Source of the DNA: an uncultured Prevotella sp.
GTDB taxonomy: Bacteria > Bacteroidota > Bacteroidia > Bacteroidales > Bacteroidaceae
Assembly: GCA_927910885.1 (NCBI GenBank)
Contig: CAKMOD010000115.1
Coordinates: forward strand, 1 to 6,835
Length of the DNA: 6,835 bases
Reading direction: 5' to 3'
The notes beneath the pieces are model-generated. The model did no database searches. It was not told the DNA's origin and saw only the letters and a list, made by a program, of their open reading frames with translations. Of this stretch, positions 1 through 6,078 are shown one piece after another. The number at the start of each line of letters is the position of its first letter. Positions within the stretch are counted from its first letter, which is position 1. Made by a program: the position numbers and the translations under genes.

Positions 1-78
1 CTAAAAGGATTGAAAAGCCCTTTCACACACATCTATAACTTTCAATAAATCTAACCGATTACAAAACACCATTTTAAA

Positions 79-167
79 GATGCCTAATTGGACTTCAAAA
101 GGGCGTTAGTAAGACTTCAAAGGGCACTTTGCAGCTAAAGAGCATCTTTAGAAGCCAATTAAGCATC
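79..167. repeat. ~89-bp element with inverted ends and internal tandem motif
   Basis: The ends are near-perfect inverted repeats: GATGCCTAATTGG at 79-91 and CCAATTAAGCATC at 155-167 match at 12 of 13 positions when one is reversed. Inside are two copies of a GACTTCAAA(A)GGGC motif at 91-104 and 113-125, starting 22 bp apart. Two small perfect hairpins follow: CAAAG/CTTTG at 118-122 and 127-131 with a 4-nt loop, and CTAAAG/CTTTAG at 135-140 and 146-151 with a 5-nt loop. No open reading frame fills it. The architecture suits a dispersed palindromic element or a small non-autonomous insertion, or a structured RNA. Which of these applies is not decidable from one copy, and no target-site duplication is obvious. 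Confidence 0.55.
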
Positions 168-302
168 AATAAAAATAGAGAGTGTGAAATATTATTACAA
201 AAAACACAAATATAAACATCCTAACACCACCTTCTTTACATCTATAAAAACCCTGACAACGACCAAATACTTATCCATTTTCTATAAAACCTTAGTAAAT
301 CC

Positions 303-333
303 TTTGCTGTTGTTAGTTTTTTTTATACCTTTG
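303..333 (+). promoter_or_regulatory. Bacteroidota promoter of the 362-991 gene
   Basis: TTTG at 303-306 (-33 element) and TACCTTTG at 326-333 (-7 element, exact TAnnTTTG consensus) are separated by 19 bp, the usual Bacteroidota spacing. Transcription should begin near 338-342, giving a leader of roughly 20 nt before the ATG at 362. The leader is A/T-rich with no Shine-Dalgarno sequence. Confidence 0.8.
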
Positions 334-361
334 TAACAAATAATCATATATAACTAAAAGA

Positions 362-991
362 ATGAAGAAATTACTAATTTTTGCACTGTTCCTCGGCTTA
401 CAAACAGTGGCAATGGCTCAAGAATCTAACGGATTAGAAAAGAACAAAGCCGTTTACTTGGAGCTATTGGGCGCATCAAACCTTGCAGGTATCAACTATG
501 ATGCACGTTTCAACGACCACACACGCTTTGGCTGGAGAGCCGGATTGAGCTTCGGTTATGGTCATAATTCCGGCATTTTCTGGGAAGGTTCAGACGTACG
601 TGGTTATGCTGTACCATTGGAAGTTAACTATCTCTTGGGTAGCCAAAAGAACAACCTTGAGCTTGGTGTGGGTGCCAGTGTGGGTATATACAATATACAC
701 GGTATCTTTGTGGAGTCTGTAGATGGTCCGAAGTCTTCGTTGTCAGCTGACCAACAGAAGCATGCTGTGGGAGAGTATAACACTCCAGAAGGAACAAAGA
801 CCTGGCTGGCTTACAATGAGAGTCGTAACAAATTCGGCTACTATATCTTTGGAAACATCGGCTATCGTCACGTATCTAATAAGGGTTTCCTGTTCCGTGC
901 AGGTTTCAGTCCTTCTTTTACTATTGGGGAGAAGAATGCTGTTAAGAAAGCGTTCTTCTATCCATACCTCGGCTTCGGTTGGGCATTTTAA
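362..991 (+). CDS. Secreted, probable outer-membrane beta-barrel protein, unknown function
   Basis: The 209-residue protein begins with a clear Sec signal peptide: two lysines, a hydrophobic core at residues 4-17 and an AMA-Q cleavage site after residue 19. There is no lipobox cysteine. The mature part is rich in aromatic and glycine residues arranged as alternating short segments (for example LELLGASNLAGINYDARF, GWRAGLSFGYGH, LELGVGASVGIYN, YYIFGNIGYRHV, FLFRAGFSPSF). It ends in FGWAF with a terminal phenylalanine, as is usual for barrels inserted by the BAM machinery. About eight strands could fit this length, so a small barrel in the outer membrane is the best reading. I do not recognise a specific family or ligand. 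It has its own promoter and is monocistronic, ending just before a strong hairpin that separates it from the convergent lipoprotein gene. The ATG is supported by the promoter position and the signal peptide. Confidence 0.75.
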   Translation: MKKLLIFALFLGLQTVAMAQESNGLEKNKAVYLELLGASNLAGINYDARFNDHTRFGWRAGLSFGYGHNSGIFWEGSDVRGYAVPLEVNYLLGSQKNNLELGVGASVGIYNIHGIFVESVDGPKSSLSADQQKHAVGEYNTPEGTKTWLAYNESRNKFGYYIFGNIGYRHVSNKGFLFRAGFSPSFTIGEKNAVKKAFFYPYLGFGWAF

Positions 992-1011
992 TTAAGAAAC
1001 AGATAATAACA

Positions 1012-1046
1012 AAAGCAGGGACGTACGTAGCGTGCGCCCCTGCTTT
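1012..1046. terminator. Long hairpin between convergent genes, bidirectional terminator
   Basis: AAAGCAGGG at 1012-1020 pairs perfectly with CCCTGCTTT at 1038-1046. After a single A-C mismatch, 1022-1027 pairs with 1031-1036 (one G-U wobble), leaving a TAG loop. The whole forms a roughly 15-bp hairpin. It lies 20 bp after the stop of the rightward gene and 21 bp before the stop of the leftward lipoprotein gene. Both flanks are moderately T-rich in the outgoing direction (GTGTTT rightward, TTTTGTTATTAT leftward). A bidirectional intrinsic terminator is the natural reading. The GC-rich core, built from ACGTACG and CGTGCG, resembles a REP-type palindrome. Confidence 0.8.
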
Positions 1047-1067
1047 GTGTTTACAAACACTGAGAAA

Positions 1068-1946
1068 TTAGTGATTCACCTTATCAATCATATAGTCATA
1101 AAAATTATAATTCTTGACCTGACGCTCCTTCAACACAACACGTATTGAATCAAAAGGCTGGGTATTATCGTATGAAGTAGAGAATCTTACCTGACATCCA
1201 TCCTTCAAAAGTTCAGCTTCTGGAACGACTTTCATATTCTTTCGAGCAAGCACCTTTGCAGGAAAGACAACATCCACCCCTTCCTTTGTCAGCTGTTCCA
1301 CAAACGCAGGAGAGCCATAATCTCGGGCAAGTTTCAATAGTGAAGCCTTATCTACAGGTTTCTGCTGACACTCGTGGATGTACCTTACATAAAAATCTGT
1401 TACCATATCTGATTCGTCCCACGCCATAGGAACAGGATAAACCTTACTACTTCCATCTTTAGACAACGCCAACAAGAAGGTAAAACCATCATCCGTTTCT
1501 GGATAACAGATAGAAACTGGCAAATAAACAGAAGTGTTAGTTATGTCGGAAACTAAAGCAGCATAGACCTGAAATTCCTCGTCTGCACCTTTCCAAATAT
1601 CTTCTCGTGTAAAGACTTTCTTATTAAACAAAACTTTACCACCTTTTGAAATTGTCACTACCAACTTCTTTACAAACTCATCAGAATTCTTCACCTTAGC
1701 CTTACTACCAACAGTGTCAACCCGAACATGCCAGTCTCCATAAACTGTATCTATCATCGCATTCTCGTTAGAGATATCTTCCTTCTTCAAGGTTTTATCC
1801 TCTTGAACAGCAGATGTATCCTCAACAGGAGCTGCTGCAGGGGCTTTCCGAACTCCCGGTGCACAACAAGCAGACAGAAGACCCATACCCAAAGCGATAA
1901 GTAACAAAGCTTTAAAAGACTTTGTATTTCTATTTTTTCTCATCAT
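1068..1946 (-). CDS. Lipoprotein of unknown function
   Basis: The 292-residue product has a lipoprotein signal peptide: a basic start (MMRKNRNTK), a hydrophobic stretch at residues 13-24 and the lipobox L24-S25-A26-C27, with a second cysteine at 28. Residues 29-60 are a low-complexity Pro/Ala-rich then acidic linker. A globular part follows from about residue 62 (DTVYGDWHVRVDTV...) with several predicted beta strands (KLVVTISKGGKVLFNKKVF, EFQVYAALV, TSVYLPVSICY). The mature residue after the lipidated cysteine is Cys then Ala-Pro-Gly. No Bacteroidota surface-export signal of the acidic type follows the cysteine directly, so periplasmic or outer-membrane anchoring cannot be settled. It may belong to one of the Bacteroidales lipoprotein families of unknown function (DUF4738-like is my guess from memory). 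Two ATGs in tandem at the start are both possible. It has its own promoter and appears monocistronic. Confidence 0.75.
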   Translation of the reverse strand: MMRKNRNTKSFKALLLIALGMGLLSACCAPGVRKAPAAAPVEDTSAVQEDKTLKKEDISNENAMIDTVYGDWHVRVDTVGSKAKVKNSDEFVKKLVVTISKGGKVLFNKKVFTREDIWKGADEEFQVYAALVSDITNTSVYLPVSICYPETDDGFTFLLALSKDGSSKVYPVPMAWDESDMVTDFYVRYIHECQQKPVDKASLLKLARDYGSPAFVEQLTKEGVDVVFPAKVLARKNMKVVPEAELLKDGCQVRFSTSYDNTQPFDSIRVVLKERQVKNYNFYDYMIDKVNH

Positions 1947-1993
1947 ATTTCTTTTTTATAATTAGCAACAAATCTGATTTATTGATTTACCCA

Positions 1994-2023
1994 CAAAAGT
2001 AAATAAAAAGTTTAACATTGCAA
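1994..2023 (-). promoter_or_regulatory. Promoter of the lipoprotein gene
   Basis: Read leftward, TTG at 2023-2021 (-33) and TACTTTTG at 2001-1994 (-7, exact TAnnTTTG) are separated by 19 bp. Transcription would start near 1987-1990, giving a leader of about 40 nt before the ATG at 1946. The promoter sits between the pepD terminator and the lipoprotein start, so the lipoprotein gene need not be read from the upstream operon. Confidence 0.75.
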
Positions 2024-2047
2024 GTTTATACCTTAAATAATATAGAT

Positions 2048-2096
2048 AAAAAAAGAACTGCTTCCCATCTTCATATAAAAAGACGGAAAGCAGTTC
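2048..2096 (-). terminator. Intrinsic terminator of the pepD transcript
   Basis: On the minus strand GAACTGCTT (2096-2088) pairs perfectly with AAGCAGTTC (2063-2055). The stem continues inward with mismatches: 2065-2066 with 2085-2086, then 2068-2071 with 2080-2083, leaving an 8-nt loop. It is followed directly by seven T residues (complement of A's at 2048-2054). The T-run lies only on the leftward exit, so it ends leftward transcription, about 60 bp after the pepD stop. Confidence 0.85.
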
Positions 2097-2154
2097 CATT
2101 ATCTATTCTTTATATTTATCCTCTATTCAGCTGTTTGTCACAGCCTCATCGGCT

Positions 2155-3609
2155 CTACTTAACAGGAATCTCCTCTAAAGTCTGAACGAGAAGTTTCCAG
2201 AATGGCTCAACAGTTGCTATCTCAAGACGCTCCTTCGCTGTATGTGGACTGCGGAGAGTTGGACCAAGACTAACAACATCCATACCTGGATACTTACCGA
2301 GGATAACTGAACATTCAAGACCAGCGTGGTCTACTTGCACAATACCTTCTACACCATTCTGCTCCTTATAAACCTTCTTCAAGAGATTAAGTATTTCACT
2401 ATCAGGGTTTGGATCCCAACCACCATATTGACCACTGAAGACTGTCTTCATACCAGCCATATTGAAGCAGCTTTCCAACTGAGTAGAGATATAATCTCTC
2501 ATGTCCTCACGGCTTGAACGAGCAAGAATCATAATCGTTGCCTTAGTTGGCTCAATATGTATAATTGCAAGGTTTGATGAAGTCTCAACAACGTTTGGAT
2601 AAGATGGAATCATACGCAAAACACCATTGTGACAAGCGTAGATAGCATCAATAAGGTTGTCCTGAATATCTACAGGAACGAGTGTAGCTGGTTTCTCAAC
2701 ATCCTCTGCGAAGAACTCTACATTTGGTTCAATACCCTTAAACTCATCTTCGATAAGTGCCTTCTGACGAGCAACCATATCCTTTAAAGCTGCAACATTC
2801 TCCTGTGGCAAAGCCAAAACGACCTCTGCCTTGAACGGAATAGCATTACGCATATTACCACCTTCCCAAGAAGCTAAGCGTGCACCAATTTCGGTAACAG
2901 CATTGCGAACAAAGCGAACCATCTCCTTATTAGCATTAGCACGTCCCTCATTGATTTCAAGACCAGAGTGACCACCACGGAAACCCTTCAAAGTTACCTT
3001 AACAGCAGCTTCCTCGTCGTTTTCAACCTCCTTATACTCCAAGGTAGAAGTAACGTCAACACCACCTGCAGAACCAATCACAAACTTGCCCCATGTCTCA
3101 GAGTCAAGATTCATAAGGATGTCACTCTGCAACTCACCGCTTGGCATCTCGTTGACACCATACATACCCGTTTCCTCATCACGAGTAATCAACGCCTCTA
3201 CAACACCATGCTTCAAGGTCTTATCTTCCATGACAGCCATGATAGCAGCAACACCGATACCATCGTCAGCACCAAGTGTAGTGTTGTTTGCATATACCCA
3301 TCCATCCACGATATGTGTCACGATTGGGTCAGTTTCAAAGTTATGATTACTATCTGGAGCCTTCTGTGGAACCATGTCCATGTGTGCCTGCAACAGAACT
3401 GTCTTACGGTTTTCATATCCCGGTGTAGCAGGCTTGCGCATTACAACATTGCCACCAGCATCGATATATGATTCAACACCTACTCTTGCTGCAAAGTCTA
3501 ACAAGAACTTCTGTACTTTCTCTGGTAACCCCGAAGGACGTGGAACCTGTGTCAGATCATCAAAGTTTCTCCAAAGGCCTTCTGGCTTAAGATTTCTGAT
3601 TTCACTCAT
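2155..3609 (-). CDS. pepD: Cytosolic aminoacyl-histidine / nonspecific dipeptidase (M20 family)
   Basis: The enzyme hydrolyses dipeptides, including Xaa-His dipeptides, in the cytoplasm with a two-zinc centre. At 484 residues it matches full-length PepD (about 485). All M20 active-site positions are visible: H76 and catalytic D78 in QAHMDM, bridging D115 in LGADDGIG, general base E145 and ligand E146 in RDEETG, D169 in NLDSE, and H457 in SPHTAKE. These fall exactly four residues before the corresponding E. coli PepD positions as I remember them (80, 82, 119, 149, 150, 173, 461). The lid/dimerisation domain lies at about residues 185-395, with GGHSG at 212-216. There is no signal peptide, in keeping with a cytosolic role. 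The gene starts 64 bp after the membrane-protein gene on the same strand without a good promoter between them, so cotranscription is likely. It ends at a strong terminator. Prevotella-type bacteria use peptides as nutrients, which fits the enzyme. Confidence 0.95.
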   Translation of the reverse strand: MSEIRNLKPEGLWRNFDDLTQVPRPSGLPEKVQKFLLDFAARVGVESYIDAGGNVVMRKPATPGYENRKTVLLQAHMDMVPQKAPDSNHNFETDPIVTHIVDGWVYANNTTLGADDGIGVAAIMAVMEDKTLKHGVVEALITRDEETGMYGVNEMPSGELQSDILMNLDSETWGKFVIGSAGGVDVTSTLEYKEVENDEEAAVKVTLKGFRGGHSGLEINEGRANANKEMVRFVRNAVTEIGARLASWEGGNMRNAIPFKAEVVLALPQENVAALKDMVARQKALIEDEFKGIEPNVEFFAEDVEKPATLVPVDIQDNLIDAIYACHNGVLRMIPSYPNVVETSSNLAIIHIEPTKATIMILARSSREDMRDYISTQLESCFNMAGMKTVFSGQYGGWDPNPDSEILNLLKKVYKEQNGVEGIVQVDHAGLECSVILGKYPGMDVVSLGPTLRSPHTAKERLEIATVEPFWKLLVQTLEEIPVK

Positions 3610-3673
3610 AATGTTGATTTTAAAAGGTTAATATCATTGTTTATTGATTCGCTCAAAACTTTCTTCCTCTACC

Positions 3674-4702
3674 TTACTTTGCAGGGCGGGTGAGCTCAGC
3701 TGGACCACCCAAAGATACTGGTGTCTTAGTGAAACTCAGTGATATCCATGCGTAAACACCTAAAAGAATCACCAGCAAGGTCTGAATGGTATGTACAATC
3801 AGTACGAAATAGAGAGCCTGATTGTCTGCCACCCCATAAAGTATCAGCATTGTTTTAACAGCAAAGTGCCATGGTCCTGCTCCGTTAGGCGTTGGTACAA
3901 TAACAGCTACCGAGCCAACGACAAAGCTAACAAGCGCACAAGAAAGACCGAGGTTTGCTGTTGCATCAAAGCAATAGAATGTCAAGTAATAATGAAAGAA
4001 GTAACTTCCCCATATCGCCAGACTGTAGAAGATAAACAAAGGAATATTCTTAACTTTACGCAAAGAACTTATTCCCTGCCATATACCACCTAACATCTCC
4101 TTCACTTTCTTGTAGAAAGCAAGATGACGAAATACATAATAGAAGAGGATAATAGATGCAACACCACAGATAGCCGTTACCAGCCAACCCGTTGGTGAGA
4201 ACATTCCGAAGATATCATCAATACGTGTACCCGTCCTTGAAAAGAAGTTCGTGAAAACTCTTATCTGCATCAAAAAGGCTGTGGCACTGATAAGTAATAC
4301 GATAAGCGTGTCTACTGCGCGCTCGGTTACTACTGTACCAATAGCTTTTGGAAAGGCAACCTTATCATACCTATTCAACACTCCACAACGAGCAAACTCA
4401 CCAATTCGGGGTATAAGCAGGCTAACAGCATAAGAAAGGAAGATAGAGTTAACACAAACCGATGCGCGTGGATGCTCACCGATGGGCTCAAGACTCTGCT
4501 TCCATCTCCACCCACGAAAAGCCTGCGCCAGTATGCCGAAAGGGAGTGAGAGAATCATCCAAGTCCAGTTCATCTCATGTAGAAGTACATGTTTGATACT
4601 GGAGAAGTCGAATCCCCTATACATCCAATAAAGGATTGCACTTCCAAGTAGTAACGGCAATGCAATCTTCACAGTATTGTTGAACAGTTTCTTCGTCCTC
4701 AT
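3674..4702 (-). CDS. Lysylphosphatidylglycerol synthase TM-region / flippase-like membrane protein
   Basis: An integral inner-membrane protein of 342 residues if begun at the ATG at 4702. It shows about eight hydrophobic segments, roughly residues 11-27, 47-62, 82-98, 128-147, 174-192, 222-242, 252-271 and 283-320. Family landmarks are RGWRW (63-67), PRIGEFARC (98-106), TERAVD (126-131) and PTPNGAGPWH (270-279), typical of the UPF0104/PF03706 family that includes the membrane half of MprF. The cytosolic aminoacyl-transferase domain of MprF is absent, so lysyl-PG synthesis is not implied. Standalone members are thought to move or handle lipid-linked substrates, and the substrate here is unknown. 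A TTG codon at 4714 would add four residues, but it lies inside the -7 element of this gene's promoter, so I chose the ATG. The gene is first in a probable operon with pepD, and no functional link to the peptidase is evident. Confidence 0.88.
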   Translation of the reverse strand: MRTKKLFNNTVKIALPLLLGSAILYWMYRGFDFSSIKHVLLHEMNWTWMILSLPFGILAQAFRGWRWKQSLEPIGEHPRASVCVNSIFLSYAVSLLIPRIGEFARCGVLNRYDKVAFPKAIGTVVTERAVDTLIVLLISATAFLMQIRVFTNFFSRTGTRIDDIFGMFSPTGWLVTAICGVASIILFYYVFRHLAFYKKVKEMLGGIWQGISSLRKVKNIPLFIFYSLAIWGSYFFHYYLTFYCFDATANLGLSCALVSFVVGSVAVIVPTPNGAGPWHFAVKTMLILYGVADNQALYFVLIVHTIQTLLVILLGVYAWISLSFTKTPVSLGGPAELTRPAK

Positions 4703-4711
4703 ATAATGGAG

Positions 4712-4742
4712 CAAAGATAATTAAAATGTTTTTTAATGCAAA
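4712..4742 (-). promoter_or_regulatory. Leftward promoter of the membrane-protein/pepD operon
   Basis: Read leftward, TTTG at 4742-4739 and TATCTTTG at 4719-4712 are both exact consensus with a 19-bp spacer, the best promoter in the window. The start of transcription should fall near 4704-4708, only a few bases ahead of the ATG at 4702. The mRNA would therefore be leaderless or nearly so. The alternative TTG start at 4714 would lie upstream of the transcript. Confidence 0.85.
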
Positions 4743-4760
4743 ATAAAATGAGTATCTTTG
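4729..4760 (+). promoter_or_regulatory. Rightward promoter of rsmA-msrC
   Basis: TATCTTTG at 4753-4760 is an exact -7 element. The -33 region at the right distance (4729-4734) is only a T-run after ATG, without the TTTG, so this side looks weaker. The leader to the ATG at 4781 would be about 15 nt. The -33 regions of this and the leftward promoter interlock within 15 bp, so the two polymerases probably exclude each other. Confidence 0.72.
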
Positions 4761-4780
4761 TAGGCAAATAAAGAAAAATT

Positions 4781-5584
4781 ATGAAATTAGTCAAGCCAAA
4801 GAAGAATTTGGGTCAGCACTTCCTCACTGACTTAAGCATAGCTCGTCAGATTGCTGACACCGTTGATACCTGTCCAGATATCCCAGTGTTAGAGATTGGA
4901 CCGGGTATGGGTGTCCTTACTCAATATCTTGTTGAGAAGCCACGTGAAGTGAAAGCGGTAGAGATAGACTCGGAAAGTGTTGCCTTTCTCTACGAGAAGT
5001 TCCCAAAGTTACGTGAGAATATTCTTGGACAAGACTTCCTCCTCATGGATTTAAATGAAATCTTTAATGGCAAGCAATTTGTACTGACAGGAAACTACCC
5101 TTACGACATCTCGTCGCAAATCTTCTTTAAGATGCTTGATTACAAGGACCTTATTCCTTGCTGCACAGGTATGATACAACGTGAGGTTGCACAGCGTATG
5201 GCTGCTGCTCCAGGCTCAAAGACATACGGTATCTTATCGGTATTGATACAAGCTTGGTACGATGTTGAATATCTTTTCACAGTTGACGAAAACGTCTTCA
5301 ACCCACCTCCAAAGGTTAAGAGTGCCGTTATCCGTATGACTCGCAACGAAGTGACGGATATCGGTTGTGATGAAAAACTATTCAAACGTGTGGTAAAGAC
5401 TGTATTCAACCAGCGTCGAAAGATGTTACGTGTGAGCCTTCGACAAATATTTAACATGGGTAAACCAGCAGATGGTTTCTATGAGCAGGACATCATGACC
5501 AAACGTCCAGAGCAATTATCAATACCACAGTTTGTTGAACTAACAAATATGGTTGAAGAACAATTAGCTAATTACCAACAATAG
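4781..5584 (+). CDS. rsmA: 16S rRNA (adenine1518-N6/adenine1519-N6)-dimethyltransferase
   Basis: RsmA (KsgA) uses S-adenosylmethionine to dimethylate two adjacent adenines in the 3'-terminal hairpin of 16S rRNA, a late quality-control step of small-subunit assembly. The 267-residue length is normal. Visible landmarks are KKNLGQHFL (7-15), the SAM-binding EIGPGMGVLT (38-47), acidic ribose contact VEID (60-63), GQDFL with D85, the catalytic motif IV as NYPY (105-108) followed by DISSQIFFK, FNPPPKVKS (173-181), and FNQRRKMLR (209-217) in the C-terminal RNA-binding helices. The usual form of motif IV is N-L/F-P-Y; tyrosine in second place is a mild variation. The gene has its own promoter and is followed after 5 nt by msrC, so the two share a transcript. 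Loss of RsmA is known to give kasugamycin resistance. Confidence 0.97.
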   Translation: MKLVKPKKNLGQHFLTDLSIARQIADTVDTCPDIPVLEIGPGMGVLTQYLVEKPREVKAVEIDSESVAFLYEKFPKLRENILGQDFLLMDLNEIFNGKQFVLTGNYPYDISSQIFFKMLDYKDLIPCCTGMIQREVAQRMAAAPGSKTYGILSVLIQAWYDVEYLFTVDENVFNPPPKVKSAVIRMTRNEVTDIGCDEKLFKRVVKTVFNQRRKMLRVSLRQIFNMGKPADGFYEQDIMTKRPEQLSIPQFVELTNMVEEQLANYQQ

Positions 5585-5589
5585 AGTAC

Positions 5590-6069
5590 ATGACAAGAAA
5601 AGAGCAGTATGAGCAACTAATACCACAGATAGCAGGGCTTATCAAGGACGAAACAAACCTTGTAGGCATCTTAGCAAACGTGTCAGCAGTCTTACACGAA
5701 GCCTTCCCTGAACGTTTCTTTTGGACAGGTTTCTATCTTTATGAGGGAAAGGAAACACTCTCATTAGGACCATTCCAAGGATCAGTTGCCTGCTATTCTA
5801 TTCCATACGGTAAAGGTGTCTGTGGAAAGGCATGGGAAGAAGGACGCACCCTCATTGTTCCCGATGTAGAGAAATTCCCTGGACACATTGCTTGTAGTAG
5901 TCTCTCACGCAGCGAGATTGTTATTCCGATGTATGATGACTCACATACTTTCCGTGGTGTACTCGACATTGATAGCACTCGTCTCAACGACTTCAACGAA
6001 GACGATAAAGAAGGTTTGGAACGTATCATCAAACTACTGATGGAAGAAACACAGCATCTCTTCCAGTAA
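5590..6069 (+). CDS. msrC: Free methionine-(R)-sulfoxide reductase (GAF domain, fRMsr)
   Basis: The 159-residue cytosolic protein is a single GAF domain of the YebR/fRMsr type, which reduces free L-methionine-(R)-sulfoxide to methionine, normally with thioredoxin as electron donor. The three family cysteines are present: C68 in GSVACYSIP, C78 in GKGVCGKAW and C102 in GHIACSSLS. They correspond to E. coli C84, C94 and C118 with constant spacing. Substrate-pocket acidic residues lie in GVLDIDS (123-129), and SEIVIPM (108-114) is also typical. The conserved cysteines argue against a signalling GAF domain of unknown ligand. It begins 5 nt after the rsmA stop, so it is probably translated from the same mRNA. 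The pairing is likely an economy of expression and not a shared pathway. No terminator with a T-run follows. Confidence 0.93.
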   Translation: MTRKEQYEQLIPQIAGLIKDETNLVGILANVSAVLHEAFPERFFWTGFYLYEGKETLSLGPFQGSVACYSIPYGKGVCGKAWEEGRTLIVPDVEKFPGHIACSSLSRSEIVIPMYDDSHTFRGVLDIDSTRLNDFNEDDKEGLERIIKLLMEETQHLFQ

Positions 6070-6078
6070 AAAGGATAG

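Larger units (their letters stand above)
1..361. other. AT-rich intergenic region without a gene
   Basis: No convincing coding region is visible on either strand in these 361 bases. The stretch is strongly AT-rich. It holds an inverted-repeat element at 79-167, possible outer inverted arms at 21-28 and 182-189, and the promoter of the following gene at 303-333. The left edge is cut by the window, so the beginning may belong to the 3' region of an unseen upstream gene. Confidence 0.7.

Noticed and set aside
4..23. Small hairpin AAAGG/CCTTT at the window start as a terminator of an upstream gene
   Set aside because: A 5-bp AT-rich stem with a 10-nt loop and no T-run is expected by chance here.
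91..125. CRISPR-like array from the repeated GACTTCAAA(A)GGGC motif
   Set aside because: Only two imperfect short copies with an 8-bp spacer, and no cas genes nearby.
723..995. Overlapping plus-strand frame inside the barrel-protein gene
   Set aside because: It is out of frame with a gene supported by a promoter and signal peptide, and its translation has no recognisable features.
2968..3471. Open frames on the plus strand across pepD (also 2326-2517, 3086-3346 and 3374-3631)
   Set aside because: They lie wholly or almost wholly antisense to a complete, motif-perfect pepD, have no promoter and encode low-quality, cysteine/serine/threonine-rich translations.
3654..3661. Possible separate promoter for pepD (AAGTTTTG read leftward)
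   Set aside because: It misses the first T of TAnnTTTG, and no TTG is found at the -33 distance, so cotranscription with the upstream gene is preferred.
3791..4433. Plus-strand frames antisense to the membrane-protein gene
   Set aside because: The minus-strand gene has clear family motifs and a consensus promoter; these frames are short and lack both.
5140..5457. Minus-strand frames opposite rsmA and msrC (also 5793-6032)
   Set aside because: They are shadows of highly conserved genes and show no promoter or protein motif.
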